Source of the DNA: Aselliscus stoliczkanus
Taxonomy: Eukaryota > Chordata > Mammalia > Chiroptera > Hipposideridae
Length of the DNA stretch: 64,000 nucleotides
Direction: 5' to 3'
NCBI GenBank assembly: GCA_033961575.1
Contig: CM066729.1
Span: forward strand, 101,024,501-101,088,500
The position numbers and the translations under genes were made by a program. Position 1 is the first letter of the stretch, and every line of letters begins with the position of its first letter. Below the pieces are notes generated by a model, which was given only the letters and a program-made list of their open reading frames with translations, made no database searches and was not told where the DNA came from. Shown here piece by piece: positions 23,396 to 34,878 of this stretch.

Positions 23396-26300
23396 TACTA
23401 CATGGCTACTCACTGCATGTACGATGCTTATGATTGCAAAGATCAGTGAGTCTGTTAAAAACTACATTGTAAGTAAAGTTTAAAACTACATGGCAAATGG
23501 AAGTGCTATAACTAGTAAAAGAAAGCACTATGAGAAGACAGGGCAGGAGAAGGCCATATTTCGTTGAGAGATTAAGATAGTTTTTTAAAGAATAGGTGGC
23601 ATTTGAGGTGACATTAAAAGCACAGATTGAATTTTGTCAGATTGAGATCACAGAGAAGGAGAGAAGATGATAGATGCAGAGGGGAAAATGTGAGTAAAGT
23701 CAGGAATGGGAAGTTAAGGGGAACATAAGCATAAATGAGGGTGCCAGTTTTAGTGGTCTTCAGGTTATTGGTAGGGTAATAGGGCAAGTAGAGTTGGGAA
23801 GGTAGTTTGGAGACATGTTGGATATGATAGTTGGAAATGGAAGTGGAAAGCTGAGAATTTGAGGAAAAAGAAGTGGCATAATTTGAGTTATTTTTCAGAC
23901 TACTAAGAATAATTCAGCAGTGACAAGAAAAAAAAGATGGATTTGTATTGGAGGGACTAAAGTCAGGGACCAGGGAGAAGTTGGGATTGGTGGGGAAGGA
24001 ATAGTGAAGTATCTTCAGGAGTCTAGATAATTTAGTATAGAAAGAGCTCTTATCTGTTCCCTTTCCATGTCACTCAAAGCATCTAGACTAGTGCTAAATA
24101 ATGAGTAGTAAACCGAACTGGGATTGAACAAATAAACGATGAATGAACGAGCAAATGAACGAACAAATGGTCAGAGAGCTGCAATCCGATTGGACAAAGG
24201 ATGCATAGACAAGGCATTGCAGTGAAGAAAACATATATAAGAACTGGTAATTTAAGGGTAAAAAGAGAACATCAGTTGTGATTTTGAAGTTCATTTTGGG
24301 TGAACAATGACAAAAATAACAAAACCAGGAGGAAGTCTTAATTGGTGGGCAGAGAAATGGAGAATTTAATTCTGAACACATTTAATTGGAAGTGTGGATG
24401 CATTCTTTTGCTGCCCCCACCCCAGGAGTCAGCTTTAAATGCATGTCTAGGAGTTTGGGAAGCAGATTTCATTTCTCTGTAAAATGTGAGGCTTAGACTA
24501 GATAGTATCTACATTTCCTCCAGGCTCTTAACATTCTATAGTTGTGTGGTTCTACTGAGACTTGGAGTCATTCTATAGAAATAATAAATGAAGCCAGAAG
24601 AGAAGATGTGATAACTATGAATGAGTATTAAGGGCCACAGGGGAAAATGACAGATTCTTGGGGAATTCCCACATAGACCAGTTATGGAACTAGCTTCAGA
24701 GAAATCGAGGAAAATAAGTTCCTAATCAGAGAGACAGAGATAAAAACAACCACCACAATAATGTGGTTGCCCTGTGAATGCTTGCTTTGTGCTGGGAAAC
24801 CCAAACTATTTTAGAGGTTGAACCAAATGAAATTGCCAGTTTCTGACCTTGTATGGCCCATGAAAGTGGCAATTGCATATAATTAATTCCTTTAACATAT
24901 AACCTAATGAGTGACTTCTTAAATTTCATGTTACTTAAGCTTTCAGTTTTATCACCTATATAATATAATCTCTAACCAAACATTGTTCCAGTGATTAAAT
25001 TAAATAATAAATGTAGAACATGCAGAAAAGTGTTGAGCATATATAGCTAGAGTGCAAAAAAGTTTACCTATTGTATTATTTCACAATGGAGAAGATAAGT
25101 AATATGCACAATTTCCTATGGTTAGAAAGTTTCAGAGCCAAGGTTTGGATCCATGTCTACATGATTCCCAAACCTCTGTTCTTAACCACTAAATTAACAT
25201 TTCCAAAGGAGTTGTACATGAAACAGCAGAGATGCTCCATAAACACAGGGTTCTATATTCCAATAGATTTAGGAAACAGGACTATATGTTTCTGCACTTC
25301 TGACATCTTCTTTCTTTCCTTTATTAAAGGTTATGAGATATTCTATAATAAACTGACCAGTTTAATTCTATTTAATCCAAAGTTTCTCAAATCCATCTGA
25401 CCATGGAATTTTTTTGTTTTTCTTTCTTGCGTTGCCCATTTACATCTTGAGCAGTTTGTGTTCCACGGAATATCCTTTGGGAAACTCCATACTATGATAA
25501 GATGCCTTCCAAGTGAAAAGTATGATGTAACAAAGCCAAACAAAGTGTTCAAGGAAGTTCTCAGTGGTTCTGAAATTCTGCAGAAATGTTAGAGAGAAAG
25601 AAAATTGAGAAAAAGACCTCAAATTAAGTCAAAGATACATCATGAAGAAAGAGGTGGGAAAAGAATATAGATTGTACATAGTTGGATAATTGTTTGATAA
25701 TTAAGGAGTAGCTGCACACTGTGATTTGAAAGAGTGAGAAAAGGGATATGCAAAAGTGTAGAACAATTAAAGAGAAGATTTTTAAACAGAGACAATTTCT
25801 TGTGTGTTTATAAAAAGAAAGGAAGGCACCTTTAGAGAGAATAAAAGCAAATTCAAATAAGAAAATACGAGAGCCATTTTCTAAGTGGAAGCTGTGTTAT
25901 ATAAGGATATTCATAGGAAAAACAGAAAGATACATACTTTTGGTAACAGAAAATGAAGATAAAATAAAAAATATGAAACTTAGGGCTTTGCTTCTCTTTT
26001 CTCCTCTCCCATCTTATCTTTATTGTGTGGTGATAGTACTGTTTATAAGTGATTCCATCAGAAAGAAAGCAAATATTGTGAGATAGATTTATGGTTGTTT
26101 TGTTGTTCTGTTAACATTCATTGGAGAAAGAGAGGTTAGATTAATAAATAAAATGAGATATAAGGATTATCTATAGTATGAAAGAATAGGAATTACAATG
26201 TGTTTGGTTTTGAACCAGTCAGAGTCAAGTTTTTTGGCAGTCAGTTTGCAACTCAGTGAGGGAAAAATAGATATACAGGTCTAGATTCTGAACAGCTACA

Positions 26301-28797
26301 GAAATCTCTACCATACATACATCTCTATATCTATTTCTATCAAAAAATACATACGAGAGTTAAACTCATACCAATCCAATGAGTTCATGTTACAGCTTTA
26401 AGGGAGATTCAATATTTTTTGAAGAATATTTTAAGTGAGATAATACCATTTCCTATACTAGACAAGGTATGCAAATTTAATGTTCAGAATTTTATTTTTG
26501 TAGTCTTTTTGCTAATCAATTTTCAGTAGATATAGGAAATATTTTGTAACAAAGGCAATAGACTGAGGAAAATTTAATCAAAAACATTTTACCCTGGTTG
26601 GCTTTTTGTTTAGAATGATCACAGTCATTAGAATATATATCTGCTCTTACTTTTTTCTTCATTTTTAATTTTTTACATTTTAAAAATTTCAAGGTTTTCT
26701 GAAGACTTATTAAATGCAATTATAAATTATCCATAAATAGACCAAGTCTAAGAAACAAAAATTTATAATTTCTGATTTTTTTTATTTCAGTAGACCACAG
26801 CTACATTTTATACAATCTGATCCAATAAAAAGCAGGCTGTGATTCACTGATAATCATCTTAGCTCACTTTTTTCTTTAAGCATTAAAGCATAAACAGCAT
26901 TTTCACATTTTAATACCAGAGACCTACTATGAATAATATAGAAGGCTAACATTCAAACAAAACTAGGGTACTGAAGCAGAAAACATTAGACCTATATTTT
27001 ATAACAATAATAAAGACCTTACCTCATTTTCTGAAAAAGAAATAGCACTGAACATTTTTTTTTCCCCCCTGGGTCACAGCTATTTACTTTAGAATCTCTA
27101 GGACACTGAATATTACCTGTGTTTCATGCCTCATTGTTATATCCTTTCTCCAATCCAATGTGTAAAATATAGGCACCTTATTTTCAAAAGTACAGTTTAA
27201 AGAATACACTGCCACTTTCAGTTTCAGGCTAGTAAGTGCATCATTTATTTTACTTACCTCACAAAATTCTACTGAAATGACAGTGAATAAATATAAAACG
27301 AAAGTCTTCAGGGGATTTCAGAATGATGAATTTCTACATAAGCAATGATACTGACATAATCAAGGGTAGAAGAATTTGTAGCCAGGAACAGATACTGGAG
27401 AAGTTTTAACAGAAGAGGGAGATGTTCGGTTGAGCTATGAAGAAACACCAAATTCATAGTCACAGGTGGAGAAAATAGGATTCAGATGCATAACAACATC
27501 CAAAGTAATTCATTAGATCATTGTTCTCCTGGCCCGTCAGACTCCCGGACAACATCCACCATCACCAATGTATACAGCAACTGGCATAGGAGTGGTACAA
27601 TGAAAACTAGAAAGCTGATATCTAAAGAAGAAAATAGGGTTTCTAGAGTGTGGGACATACATAGAAGAAATCCTCCCTAAGTGGCTTTGGAGAAGCTCCA
27701 GCCCAATATCAAAACTTCCAGTGTCACACCTACCTACTTAATTGGAATTTGAAGCAGCCCTGCCATTCAGAGGAAGGAAATGTTGGGGGACATTAATGCA
27801 GAAGAAAGCCACACAAGGTACCTTTATTAATGAATCATGTCTTTATTGCATGTTTAAACTGATAATGATGGATAGTAATGTATTTTAATTAAACCAACAC
27901 AGTAAATGAGAGCCAACAAATAGAGCAGCTGAACTCAGAAGTAAACCAATGATATTTGGAACAGAAATTTAAAATGTCTAGTTAGTATCTTCAGATTGAA
28001 AATATTGTACCCATAAACACTGCCTGTGACCAGCTGGGGACTACCTGGTATTATGTGTACTAATAACTTATAAATTCACAGTCAAGTACAATTTCAGACT
28101 CACTTAATCTGCCTGTTAGTCCAGGTTCTCCAAGAAACAGACACCAAGAAATGATTAGGTGTACTCAGGAGTTACTGCAGGAAAGGCTTATAAAAGATAA
28201 AGGGGAGGACTTGGTGAGCAATGTAAGTCTGATTCCTGTGAGAAGAAAAAGGAAGAAGAGTTGGGTAGGCAGAGTCTTGGGCTGCAGAACTGTTTCAAAA
28301 AAGTTTCAGTCAGAGGAATGGGAAGGCCACAACCAGTGTCACCCATTGGAATGTCCCATGTGTCCTCATAATGGGCCTGCTTTTTCACTCCCTGGCATGG
28401 TCATTCATCGTCTGGGAGCAACCTGTGGGGAAATTGGCCTCCATGTTAACGCAGTAGTGGATTGGGAGGGGCAGCAAGTGGGCTGTTGGTCAGCTGTGCT
28501 CCCTGTGGGAGGAGAACTGAGTTGTGCATTTTTATGGCCACCACAAAACCTATGTGTTGTTTACATTTTAGCAGAAAGTTACTTTGCATGCACATCCAAG
28601 AGAAAAACAATGTCGCCTTTTTGCCCTGTTATCTCTGATATCTGCAAGCTATTTCTTGGAGAACTAATTAAAATGTGTTCAACTAAATTGAATTCCAAAA
28701 TCATGTCACTGTGAGGCTGTAGTGTAAAACAAAAAAATTTTAACACATATTTAAATTAAATATAAAAGTATTCTGAAGCTCTTGACACAAAATGATG
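23396..28797. other. ABCC13: Pseudogene intron without recognised TMD2 exons
   Basis: Three ABCC TMD2 exons are expected between 23077 and 33926, and I could not read any of them here. About 24025-24150 resembles an L2 3' end followed by a GAACGAACAAAT-type run; 24470-24560 resembles a MIR core. About 28110-28550 looks like an interspersed repeat (GTTCTCCAAGAAACAGACAC start) and its 187-codon open frame has no recognisable protein. Confidence 0.4.
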
Positions 28798-28814
28798 CAG
28801 TTCTTGCAGTTTTT

Positions 28815-28931
28815 TGTTTTGTTTTGTTTTGTTTTGCTGAGGGCAGTGTCACTTGCCCTTATATGTGGGACCAGAACCGGGGCCGCTGTCTTCCCAAGCC
28901 AGTGCTTAACCACCACACCGCTCAGCCGGCC
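28815..28931 (-). repeat. Short SINE, tRNA-like head, with (TTTTG)n tail
   Basis: Minus-strand copy of the short head form, with head at 28931 and an (AAAAC)n tail seen as TTTTG repeats at 28815-28836. A 16-bp perfect duplication CAGTTCTTGCAGTTTT flanks it (28798-28813 and 28932-28947), so it is young. Confidence 0.9.
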
Positions 28932-29199
28932 CAGTTCTTGCAGTTTTAAGTTTTTAAATTCATATTGGAATTTAATCTGTCAAACCAGAATGTTAATCAT
29001 GTTGTCATTTCTACATTTATGCTTTCATTATTCTTCCTGCTTCCATGTTTTCTCTATTCTCTCTGTGAGATTTTACTGACTCTTCATGGCCTACTTCACA
29101 TTTCATTTTCTGTGTGAAGCATTGTCTACCAACATACTGCAAAGAGATCTGATTCATCCAGGTGTTATAGACTTACTATATTGCTAATATTATAGACTG

Positions 29200-29232
29200 G
29201 GTTTTGTTTTGTTTTGTTTTGTTGTTGTTTTT
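29200..29232 (+). repeat. (TTTTG)n simple repeat
   Basis: Run of TTTTG units followed by TTG units, possibly the A tail of a lost minus-strand insertion. Confidence 0.8.
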
Positions 29233-29384
29233 CAGTGGACTAAAAAATAGTCTCCTTGGTAAGATTGAAAGTACTTTGGGGCACACACAGGGTTTTATAG
29301 TTAAAAAAAACAATCTGGAAACTGAGGGATAGTATAAAGGTTTTAAAAATCTAGAAATTTAGGATCAATTGTATCTATTCTCTC

Positions 29385-29545
29385 TTCCTTCCTTATTTGG
29401 TTCCTCCAGAACTGTCATGGTGACAGATGTATGATGAGAGTTGCAGTAACTGCAATGGAAATGACATTACAATAGCATCATAATTAGCTAAAAGTCAGGT
29501 TCCTGTCATAGGGATCAGCCTTGCTGGAAGAAGCATTGATCTAGA
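29385..29545 (-). repeat. Fragment of an LTR-like repeat, second copy near 35.2 kb
   Basis: This stretch matches 35185-35345 by eye: both start TTCCTTCCTTATTTGGTTCC and share AACTGTCATGG, a run of A/T-rich text and a GGGAT-AGC-TTGCTGGA segment. Family unknown; strand is inferred from the larger copy. Confidence 0.6.
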
Positions 29546-29866
29546 GCAAAGTGTTCTTGAATTAAACATACTGGACAATTTCATGAAAGATCTCTAGGGC
29601 TTTCACAATTCACTTGAAATTTTATGAAAATTCCTTTATAACTATCTCTTAAATCCCTTTGCAGCCCCAGAATACCATAATCCTTTGTATTCTCCAGAGC
29701 CTTCCAACAGAAATTGTAAACAGAAAGCTGACAGGCCATATGCAGCTTCGCATATGTTTTTGCTTAGCTTGTTCAGTGTTTTTTACCAAAATGAAGACAT
29801 TTTAAGACTCTCATGCTCTACTGACTGATCTAGCAAGGCAAATGAAAACATTTTAAAATCAGGGAT

Positions 29867-30517
29867 TGTCACATCCCGTACGACTGGGCTAGGTGGGAGT
29901 GGAGAAAGGTTAAGGAAAAGAGAGAGAGACACACACACAAAATAGGAGAGAAAACAGTTCGGGGCAAGGGGACCCCAGCCTCGTGGACTGGAGCCCCGAA
30001 TCGGGCCTGACTGATCCTTTTATTATCTTACACATAAGCAAGGGTCAAGGTAGCTTCGGTGGTCTGTGTGTCTCACGCCCAAAAACATAGCTCAAGGCCA
30101 CACCTGCAAACTGCCATTACCGGAGGTCCCATGAGGTTATTGTCATGCACCTCTTAAGAGACAAGTAAGCCAAGGCTTACTGATTAGAATGCAAGGAGGA
30201 CAAACATTATCATATCAATAGGTCATTTCACAGGTAGGCTGTCAGACCCTGAAGCAATGGGTTCATGCCCTATTTCTGTCAACTCTTGATTCTTCCTGAT
30301 GGTACCCACTGGTACCCACTGACATCCACGGGCACCCACAGGCACCCAAGCAACCTTGTCTGGCTTGGGTTGTCCCTCTCGTGGGATCTTACCTGTCACT
30401 GACTAGCCGGCCATTCTGGTGCCAAACAGGGGTATATACAGTAAGCATAATATTGATGTTATGATCTGTCTCTATGGAGAGGTGCATGGAGGCAGACAGG
30501 CAGGGTATAATGTGACA
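29867..30517 (-). mobile_element. Solo LTR, class II (betaretrovirus-like) type
   Basis: A 651-bp element starts TGTCACATCC and ends ATGTGACA, with inverted ends of TG...CA type. The 6-bp repeat AGGGAT lies directly outside each end (29861-29866 and 30518-30523); six bases is the usual duplication size of class II endogenous retroviruses. Read on the minus strand there is an AATAAAAGG block near 30010-30025 (TATA or polyadenylation signal). GGTACCCACT-type units repeat near 30300-30350. No internal genes or second LTR are present, so it arose by LTR-LTR recombination. Class is inferred from duplication size only. Confidence 0.8.
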
Positions 30518-31007
30518 AGGGATTTTACACATAATTCCAGATTTCAAGCTTTTCATGAAAAAATTGCAAGGTGTAGGAACTCTTGATTTTCATTTCCAGT
30601 TTGTAGAAATTATCTGGGCTGACTAATCTTGGTCCAGTTAACTTAGGGAATGCTCCCTCCAGCTCTCCACAGTATCCACCCATCTCAAATTTCCTCAGTC
30701 CCAGTCAGAGGGAAAGTAGCCTATTATAATTGTGGCTGCACTGGTGTTTTTCAGACAAAAAAATAAAGAAATAGTTTTTTCTTTACATATATTTAGGTAC
30801 AGAAATCTTAAGTGTTTGTACACTTGGTCAACTGCCTTCATTTGATAGGTTAACTGCTTGGTAACATTTCAACATGTGACACAGAGTTTTTTGCATGGTA
30901 GGACTCAGTGATGGTTGTTTTAGAGCATTATCAAAGTGAAATTTTGCCCAATTATGTTCCAGTTGTGCTGTCCAGAATTGGGGCTTTTTACAGTTACAAG
31001 GATGTTT

Positions 31008-31462
31008 TAGTTTCCTAGAGCTCCTGTAACAAACATGGTGGCTTAAAACAACAGAGATTTTATTCTCTCACGGTTCTGGAAGCCAAAAGTCCACAGTTAA
31101 GGTGTAGTTAGGGTTGGTTACTTCTGGAGGCTCTGAGGGAGAATCTGTTCCAAGCCTGTTCCAAGCCTCTCTCCAAGTGTCTGACAGCTGTCAGTGGTTT
31201 CGGGCATTTTCCTTGGCTTGTACTCACATCACTCCAATCTCATCCTCACATGGCTTTCTTCCTGTGCTGTTTTCTCCTTGTCTATCTCATAAGGACACTC
31301 AGCAGTGGACTTAGGGCCCATCCTATATCCAGAGCTATCTCATCTCAAGACCCTTACTGATATCTGCCAAGATCCTATTTCCAAATAAGGTTACATTCAC
31401 AGGTACTGGAGGTTAGAACTTGAATCTAACTTTTGGAGGCCACTCTTTAACCCGCTATACAA
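31008..31462 (+). repeat. Old LTR-like repeat (ERVL/MaLR type)
   Basis: It opens 'GTTTCCTAGAGCTCCTGTAA' and contains 'GGTGGCTTAAAACAACAGA', 'CTCACGGTTCTGGAAGCC', 'TCATAAGGACACTCAGCAGT' and 'CCAAATAAGGTTACATTCAC', a well-known mammal-wide repeat layout. I do not assign a subfamily. Old and diverged; the 66-codon open frame inside is not a gene. Confidence 0.65.
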
Positions 31463-31881
31463 GTGTCTTACTATTTTCAAACCACTGAAGCAATGTTACG
31501 TTTTTCCAGCTGCCTCTTCCTGTCTTCAGATGAGAGATGATGCTATAGGGCAAGCTCTCGACAGATTGGCTGGTTGACAGGAGCATTTTGCAATCCTGTC
31601 ATTGCCCACTTTAATGAGGCTTTATTGGGGTGTCTACTGTCAGGGCATTTGGACATGAACAGAAGTTCATCCAGTGAAGCAAAGAGGTGGTGAATGAGAA
31701 CGTGATCTGTTTCTTCAAAAATATAATTTCAAACAGTTAAGTCATATCAATATACCTAATTTAGGACCAGTTTCTTTTTAGATATCTTGTTCACTGACTT
31801 CTAAACAGAAATAGTGTTTTGTAATGACATTTCAACAAGTAAAACAAAGATTAAATTCTTAAATATTTCTAATATTTAATA

Positions 31882-32121
31882 CCCTGTTTCCCCCAAAAAT
31901 AAGACCTAACCAGAAAATAAGTTGTAGCATGATTTTAGGTGCCAAAATATGGCACCTTGGCATACTGAATATTTTAAGCTTAAGGAGTTTGTCGAAAAGG
32001 CACCCTTCTCCCTGAAACAGGTTCATAAAACCCTCACATGAGGGGTGTGTGCCCTCCATATCCTGGAGGAATCATGCTATGGCTTATTCTCTGGCTAGGT
32101 CCTATTTTGGGGGAAACACGG
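31882..32121. mobile_element. Palindromic MITE, mariner-like, TA duplication
   Basis: A 240-bp element flanked by TA (31880-31881 and 32122-32123). The ends are about 50-bp inverted repeats: CCCTGTTTCCCCCAAAAATA at the left against CCGTGTTTCCCCCAAAATAG read inward from the right. The middle holds no coding sequence. This is a non-autonomous DNA transposon. Confidence 0.85.
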
Positions 32122-32279
32122 TATACATTTAAATTAAACTGTATCTATGTATATTCATATAAAAAGCACATACTACTTTTTGTGAAAATAAGGTCCGAAC
32201 TTTTTTGACAATTTTATAGGATGCTATAGAATCACCAATGATATGACTCTATGTTGTATTTTATATTTGAATAATGTGT

Positions 32280-32465
32280 TTCATTTTTATTATTTTTATT
32301 AGTGTATAAAACAACATAATGATTAGACATTTACATCCCTCACAAATTGATAAAATCCCCAAGTCTACTAACCCTCTAACACCGTACATAGCTATTACAA
32401 TACCATTCACTTATATTCCCTATGCTGTACTTCACATCTTGTGAATACATAGTGCCAAAAAAAGA
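32280..32465 (-). repeat. L1 3' UTR fragment
   Basis: Antisense L1 3' UTR text (ATGATTAGACATTTACATCC, CAAGTCTACTAACCCTCTAA). A related piece follows the foldback element at 33108-33165 (TTGGTTTCAGGTATACAGTA). Confidence 0.55.
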
Positions 32466-32470
32466 TGTAC

Positions 32471-32550
32471 ACATTGGTTACCATCAGCATAATTTTAATA
32501 CAATTTTTTTCTTTTCTTAAAATGTGTATACATTTTCTTGGCACCCTCTG
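32471..32550. mobile_element. One end of a MITE related to the one at 34450
   Basis: It matches the right arm of the MITE at 34450-34666 (GGTTACCATCAGCATAATTT, then AATGTGTATACATTTTCTTG and the terminus GGCACCCTCTG). The left arm is missing. It ends twelve bases before the foldback mariner. Confidence 0.75.
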
Positions 32551-32562
32551 TATATATACCTA

Positions 32563-33104
32563 TGAGGTGTGATCAAAGGTAAGGTGAATGTTTAAATTAA
32601 ATAATATATGTATTACAGTAAAAGACACATTGCTATTAATCTCCTTTAAAATACTCCCTCTTTGTTTTGAACACACTTATCCCATTATTCTTGCCACTTT
32701 CTGAAGCAGTTCTGGAAGTTCTCTTTCCTGAGTGTCTTTAGTTGCACTGTGTGGCTGCCTCAATGTCCTAAATCTATTCAAAACATTTACCTTTCATGGT
32801 GATTTTGACTTTGGGGAAGAGCCAGAAGTCAAGAAGTCACACAATGCCAAATCTGGTGAATAAGGTGGATGAAGAGACACCGTAATGTTTTTATCTGACA
32901 GAAATTGCCATACCAGAAGTGATGTGTGACACAATGTTATCATGATGGAGGATAAAGTAAAGACATCATGAAAGTGGCAAGAATGATGGGATAAGTGTGT
33001 TCCAAGCCATGGGGAGTATTTAGAGGGGGATTAATGGCAATGTATCTTTTACTGTAATAAATTTTTTTATGTAAACATTGATCATATCTTTTCATCATAC
33101 CTCA
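32563..33104. mobile_element. Foldback mariner-type transposon
   Basis: A 542-bp element between TA dinucleotides (32561-32562 and 33105-33106). The ends are inverted repeats (TGAGGTGTGATCAAA and TGAGGTATGATGAAAA). Longer arms of about 85-90 bp also pair: 32612-32700 with 32970-33062 (for example CACACTTATCCCATTATTCT against GAATGATGGGATAAGTGTGT). On the minus strand the left arm and loop keep mariner transposase C-terminal text (SSPKSKSP, then LQKVARIMG), interrupted by stops. The right arm repeats that same 3' end in the other direction, so the element carries its own 3' end twice, head to head. Confidence 0.8.
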
Positions 33105-33526
33105 TATATAATTATAGTTGATATTTGATATTATTTTGTATTGGTTTCAGGTATACAGTACCGAAGAATATGTTTTATTTGTATATAATAATTTATAATA
33201 TTTTAAATTTGAATGTATAATTTTACATATGGTAGAAAATGAATTATTAAATAGTAGTTGGGCACATTTTGACTTTTAGAGACTTATTATACAAAAAGAT
33301 GTATTTAATCAAAAGGATAATTGGTTTTCCAATAGGATTTTAAAATATAATTCATCATTTTAGCTGGTGTTCTTTTTATTTTAATTTTGATTAAGTTTTA
33401 AAGCAAAATTCTGCAAAAGTAAAGTGTAGTTTTATGCAGAGAAATCCCTTAACATATCGTCTGTTGGCTGGTGAAAATAACTTTCCAAAATGATGCACAA
33501 ACGAAAAGTGTTTATCCAGAGGAAAG

Positions 33527-33546
33527 AAAAAAAGAAAGAAACAAAC
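33527..33546 (+). repeat. A-rich (GAAA)n run
   Basis: Short run of AAGAAAG units. A GA run also lies at 33595-33610. The open frame at 33584-33811 has no recognisable product. Confidence 0.6.
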
Positions 33547-33926
33547 TACTGCCTGCTGCACTGGGCTCCTAACGGCTGCCCACGTGAAGGAACGGAGAGA
33601 GAGAGAGAGATTTCAAGATAGTGCTTTTATTTATATCATTGCTTCTCCTGGAAACTGTCATAAAGTTAAACATGGAGTCAAGGTCACAGAGTTAACAAGG
33701 GGCCCAGCTGCACCCACAGTCCTCCAGCTCTATAGTCAAGCATCACAAAATGCCAATACACTTTTATCACGTCATTGTAGCAAGTCTATGTTTGATTCGA
33801 GTTCTAAGTAAGTGAGGGGAAAAAGAAAGCAACTGTTGATGTTTACTTTATTTTCCATAGGAGAGCTCCTACTAAGTGCAACAAAACTTTTGCATTGCAG
33901 TTCAGAAATATTTTCCATTATTACAG

Positions 33927-34053
33927 GTGGCTGTCTGTTAGACTTGAATTTCTTGGCAAGTAAATGGTGATCTTCCCTGCCCTGCTTGCTGTGCTGGCTG
34001 GCAATTCTATAGATTGAGCAATAGTTGGTTTGTTCATATCCTATGCCCTAAAT
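33927..34053 (+). pseudogene. ABCC13: ABCC13 exon remnant: TMD2 helix pair
   Basis: Between acceptor TTACAG and donor GTAAGT it reads WLSVRLEFLGK*MVIF, then PALLAVLAGNSID*AIVG and LFISYALN. This is the ABCC TMD2 segment ending in the ALN that precedes the TQ(S/T)LN exon. Two stops (a Leu codon to TAA, a Ser codon to TGA) interrupt an otherwise unshifted frame. The exon is 127 nt and begins with the last base of a split codon. Splice sites look intact. Confidence 0.88.
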
Positions 34054-34449
34054 GTAAGTAATAATGATTTTGTGGTATGTGATATATTTATAATCCAGTT
34101 AATTAAACTCTCTTCTCCTTTGCCTGTCTGAATTATAGATTGTATTAACTAAGTAATGAGAGGCAAGCCTAGATTACCCTGGAGGCTCATTCCTTCCTCT
34201 CTTCTGTTACTAGTAGGAGGCTGATTCAGCAGTTATAAATTATTATAGCTCACAGAAAGAACAAGCTGATACCCAAGGCTGAGTGCTGGAGACAGAGAAC
34301 TCCTGCTCTTACATAGTTACCCAGAAGTTTCCTGCTTTCTTATTCTTATAGATATATAGAGTGCAACAAAAGTAGGACCCTCTCATCATGGCCTGTCCAT
34401 CCGGTCTGCCCAGCCTAAGCAAAATCATGTAGGCTCTGGGGAGAATATG

Positions 34450-34666
34450 CAGAGGGTGCCAAAAAAAAACATATACACATTTTAAGAAAGGAAAAAAACT
34501 GTATTAAAACTGTAATACTCAATATATACTGATAACAAAATGTAAATACAAGTCACATTTGACTTCTGCAATTACAAGAGATGCTCAAAGTGGTTACCAT
34601 CAGTGTAATTTTAATGCAGGTTTTTCCTTTCTTAAAATGTGTATACATTTTTTTTGGCACCCTCTG
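34450..34666. mobile_element. MITE with ~60-bp inverted repeats, mariner-like
   Basis: A 217-bp element beginning CAGAGGGTGCCAAAAAAAA and ending with its complement. The arms share ATACACATTTTAAGAAAGGA. It is flanked by TATG on both sides (34446-34449 and 34667-34670), which may be TA plus chance. No coding sequence. Confidence 0.82.
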
Positions 34667-34878
34667 TATGCTCTGCTTCTTCTTTGCTTGTAAGTTTTCC
34701 CCTAATAAGCCCCATTTTTCACATACATCACACTGCAAAGCACTAGTGGTATGAGTGTGTTCATGTATCCATTGTAAAATAGGAAATTCCTTAAACTGCT
34801 TCATGTAATTTCACATTATTTAAAAGATAAGCCTAGATGATTTAGGTACATGTCCTTAGTCCTGCATCTAAAACCCTT

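Noticed and set aside
28151..28714. 187-codon open frame on the plus strand
   Set aside because: No recognisable domain, no splice context and a composition like the surrounding repeat-like DNA. Long open frames arise by chance in such stretches.
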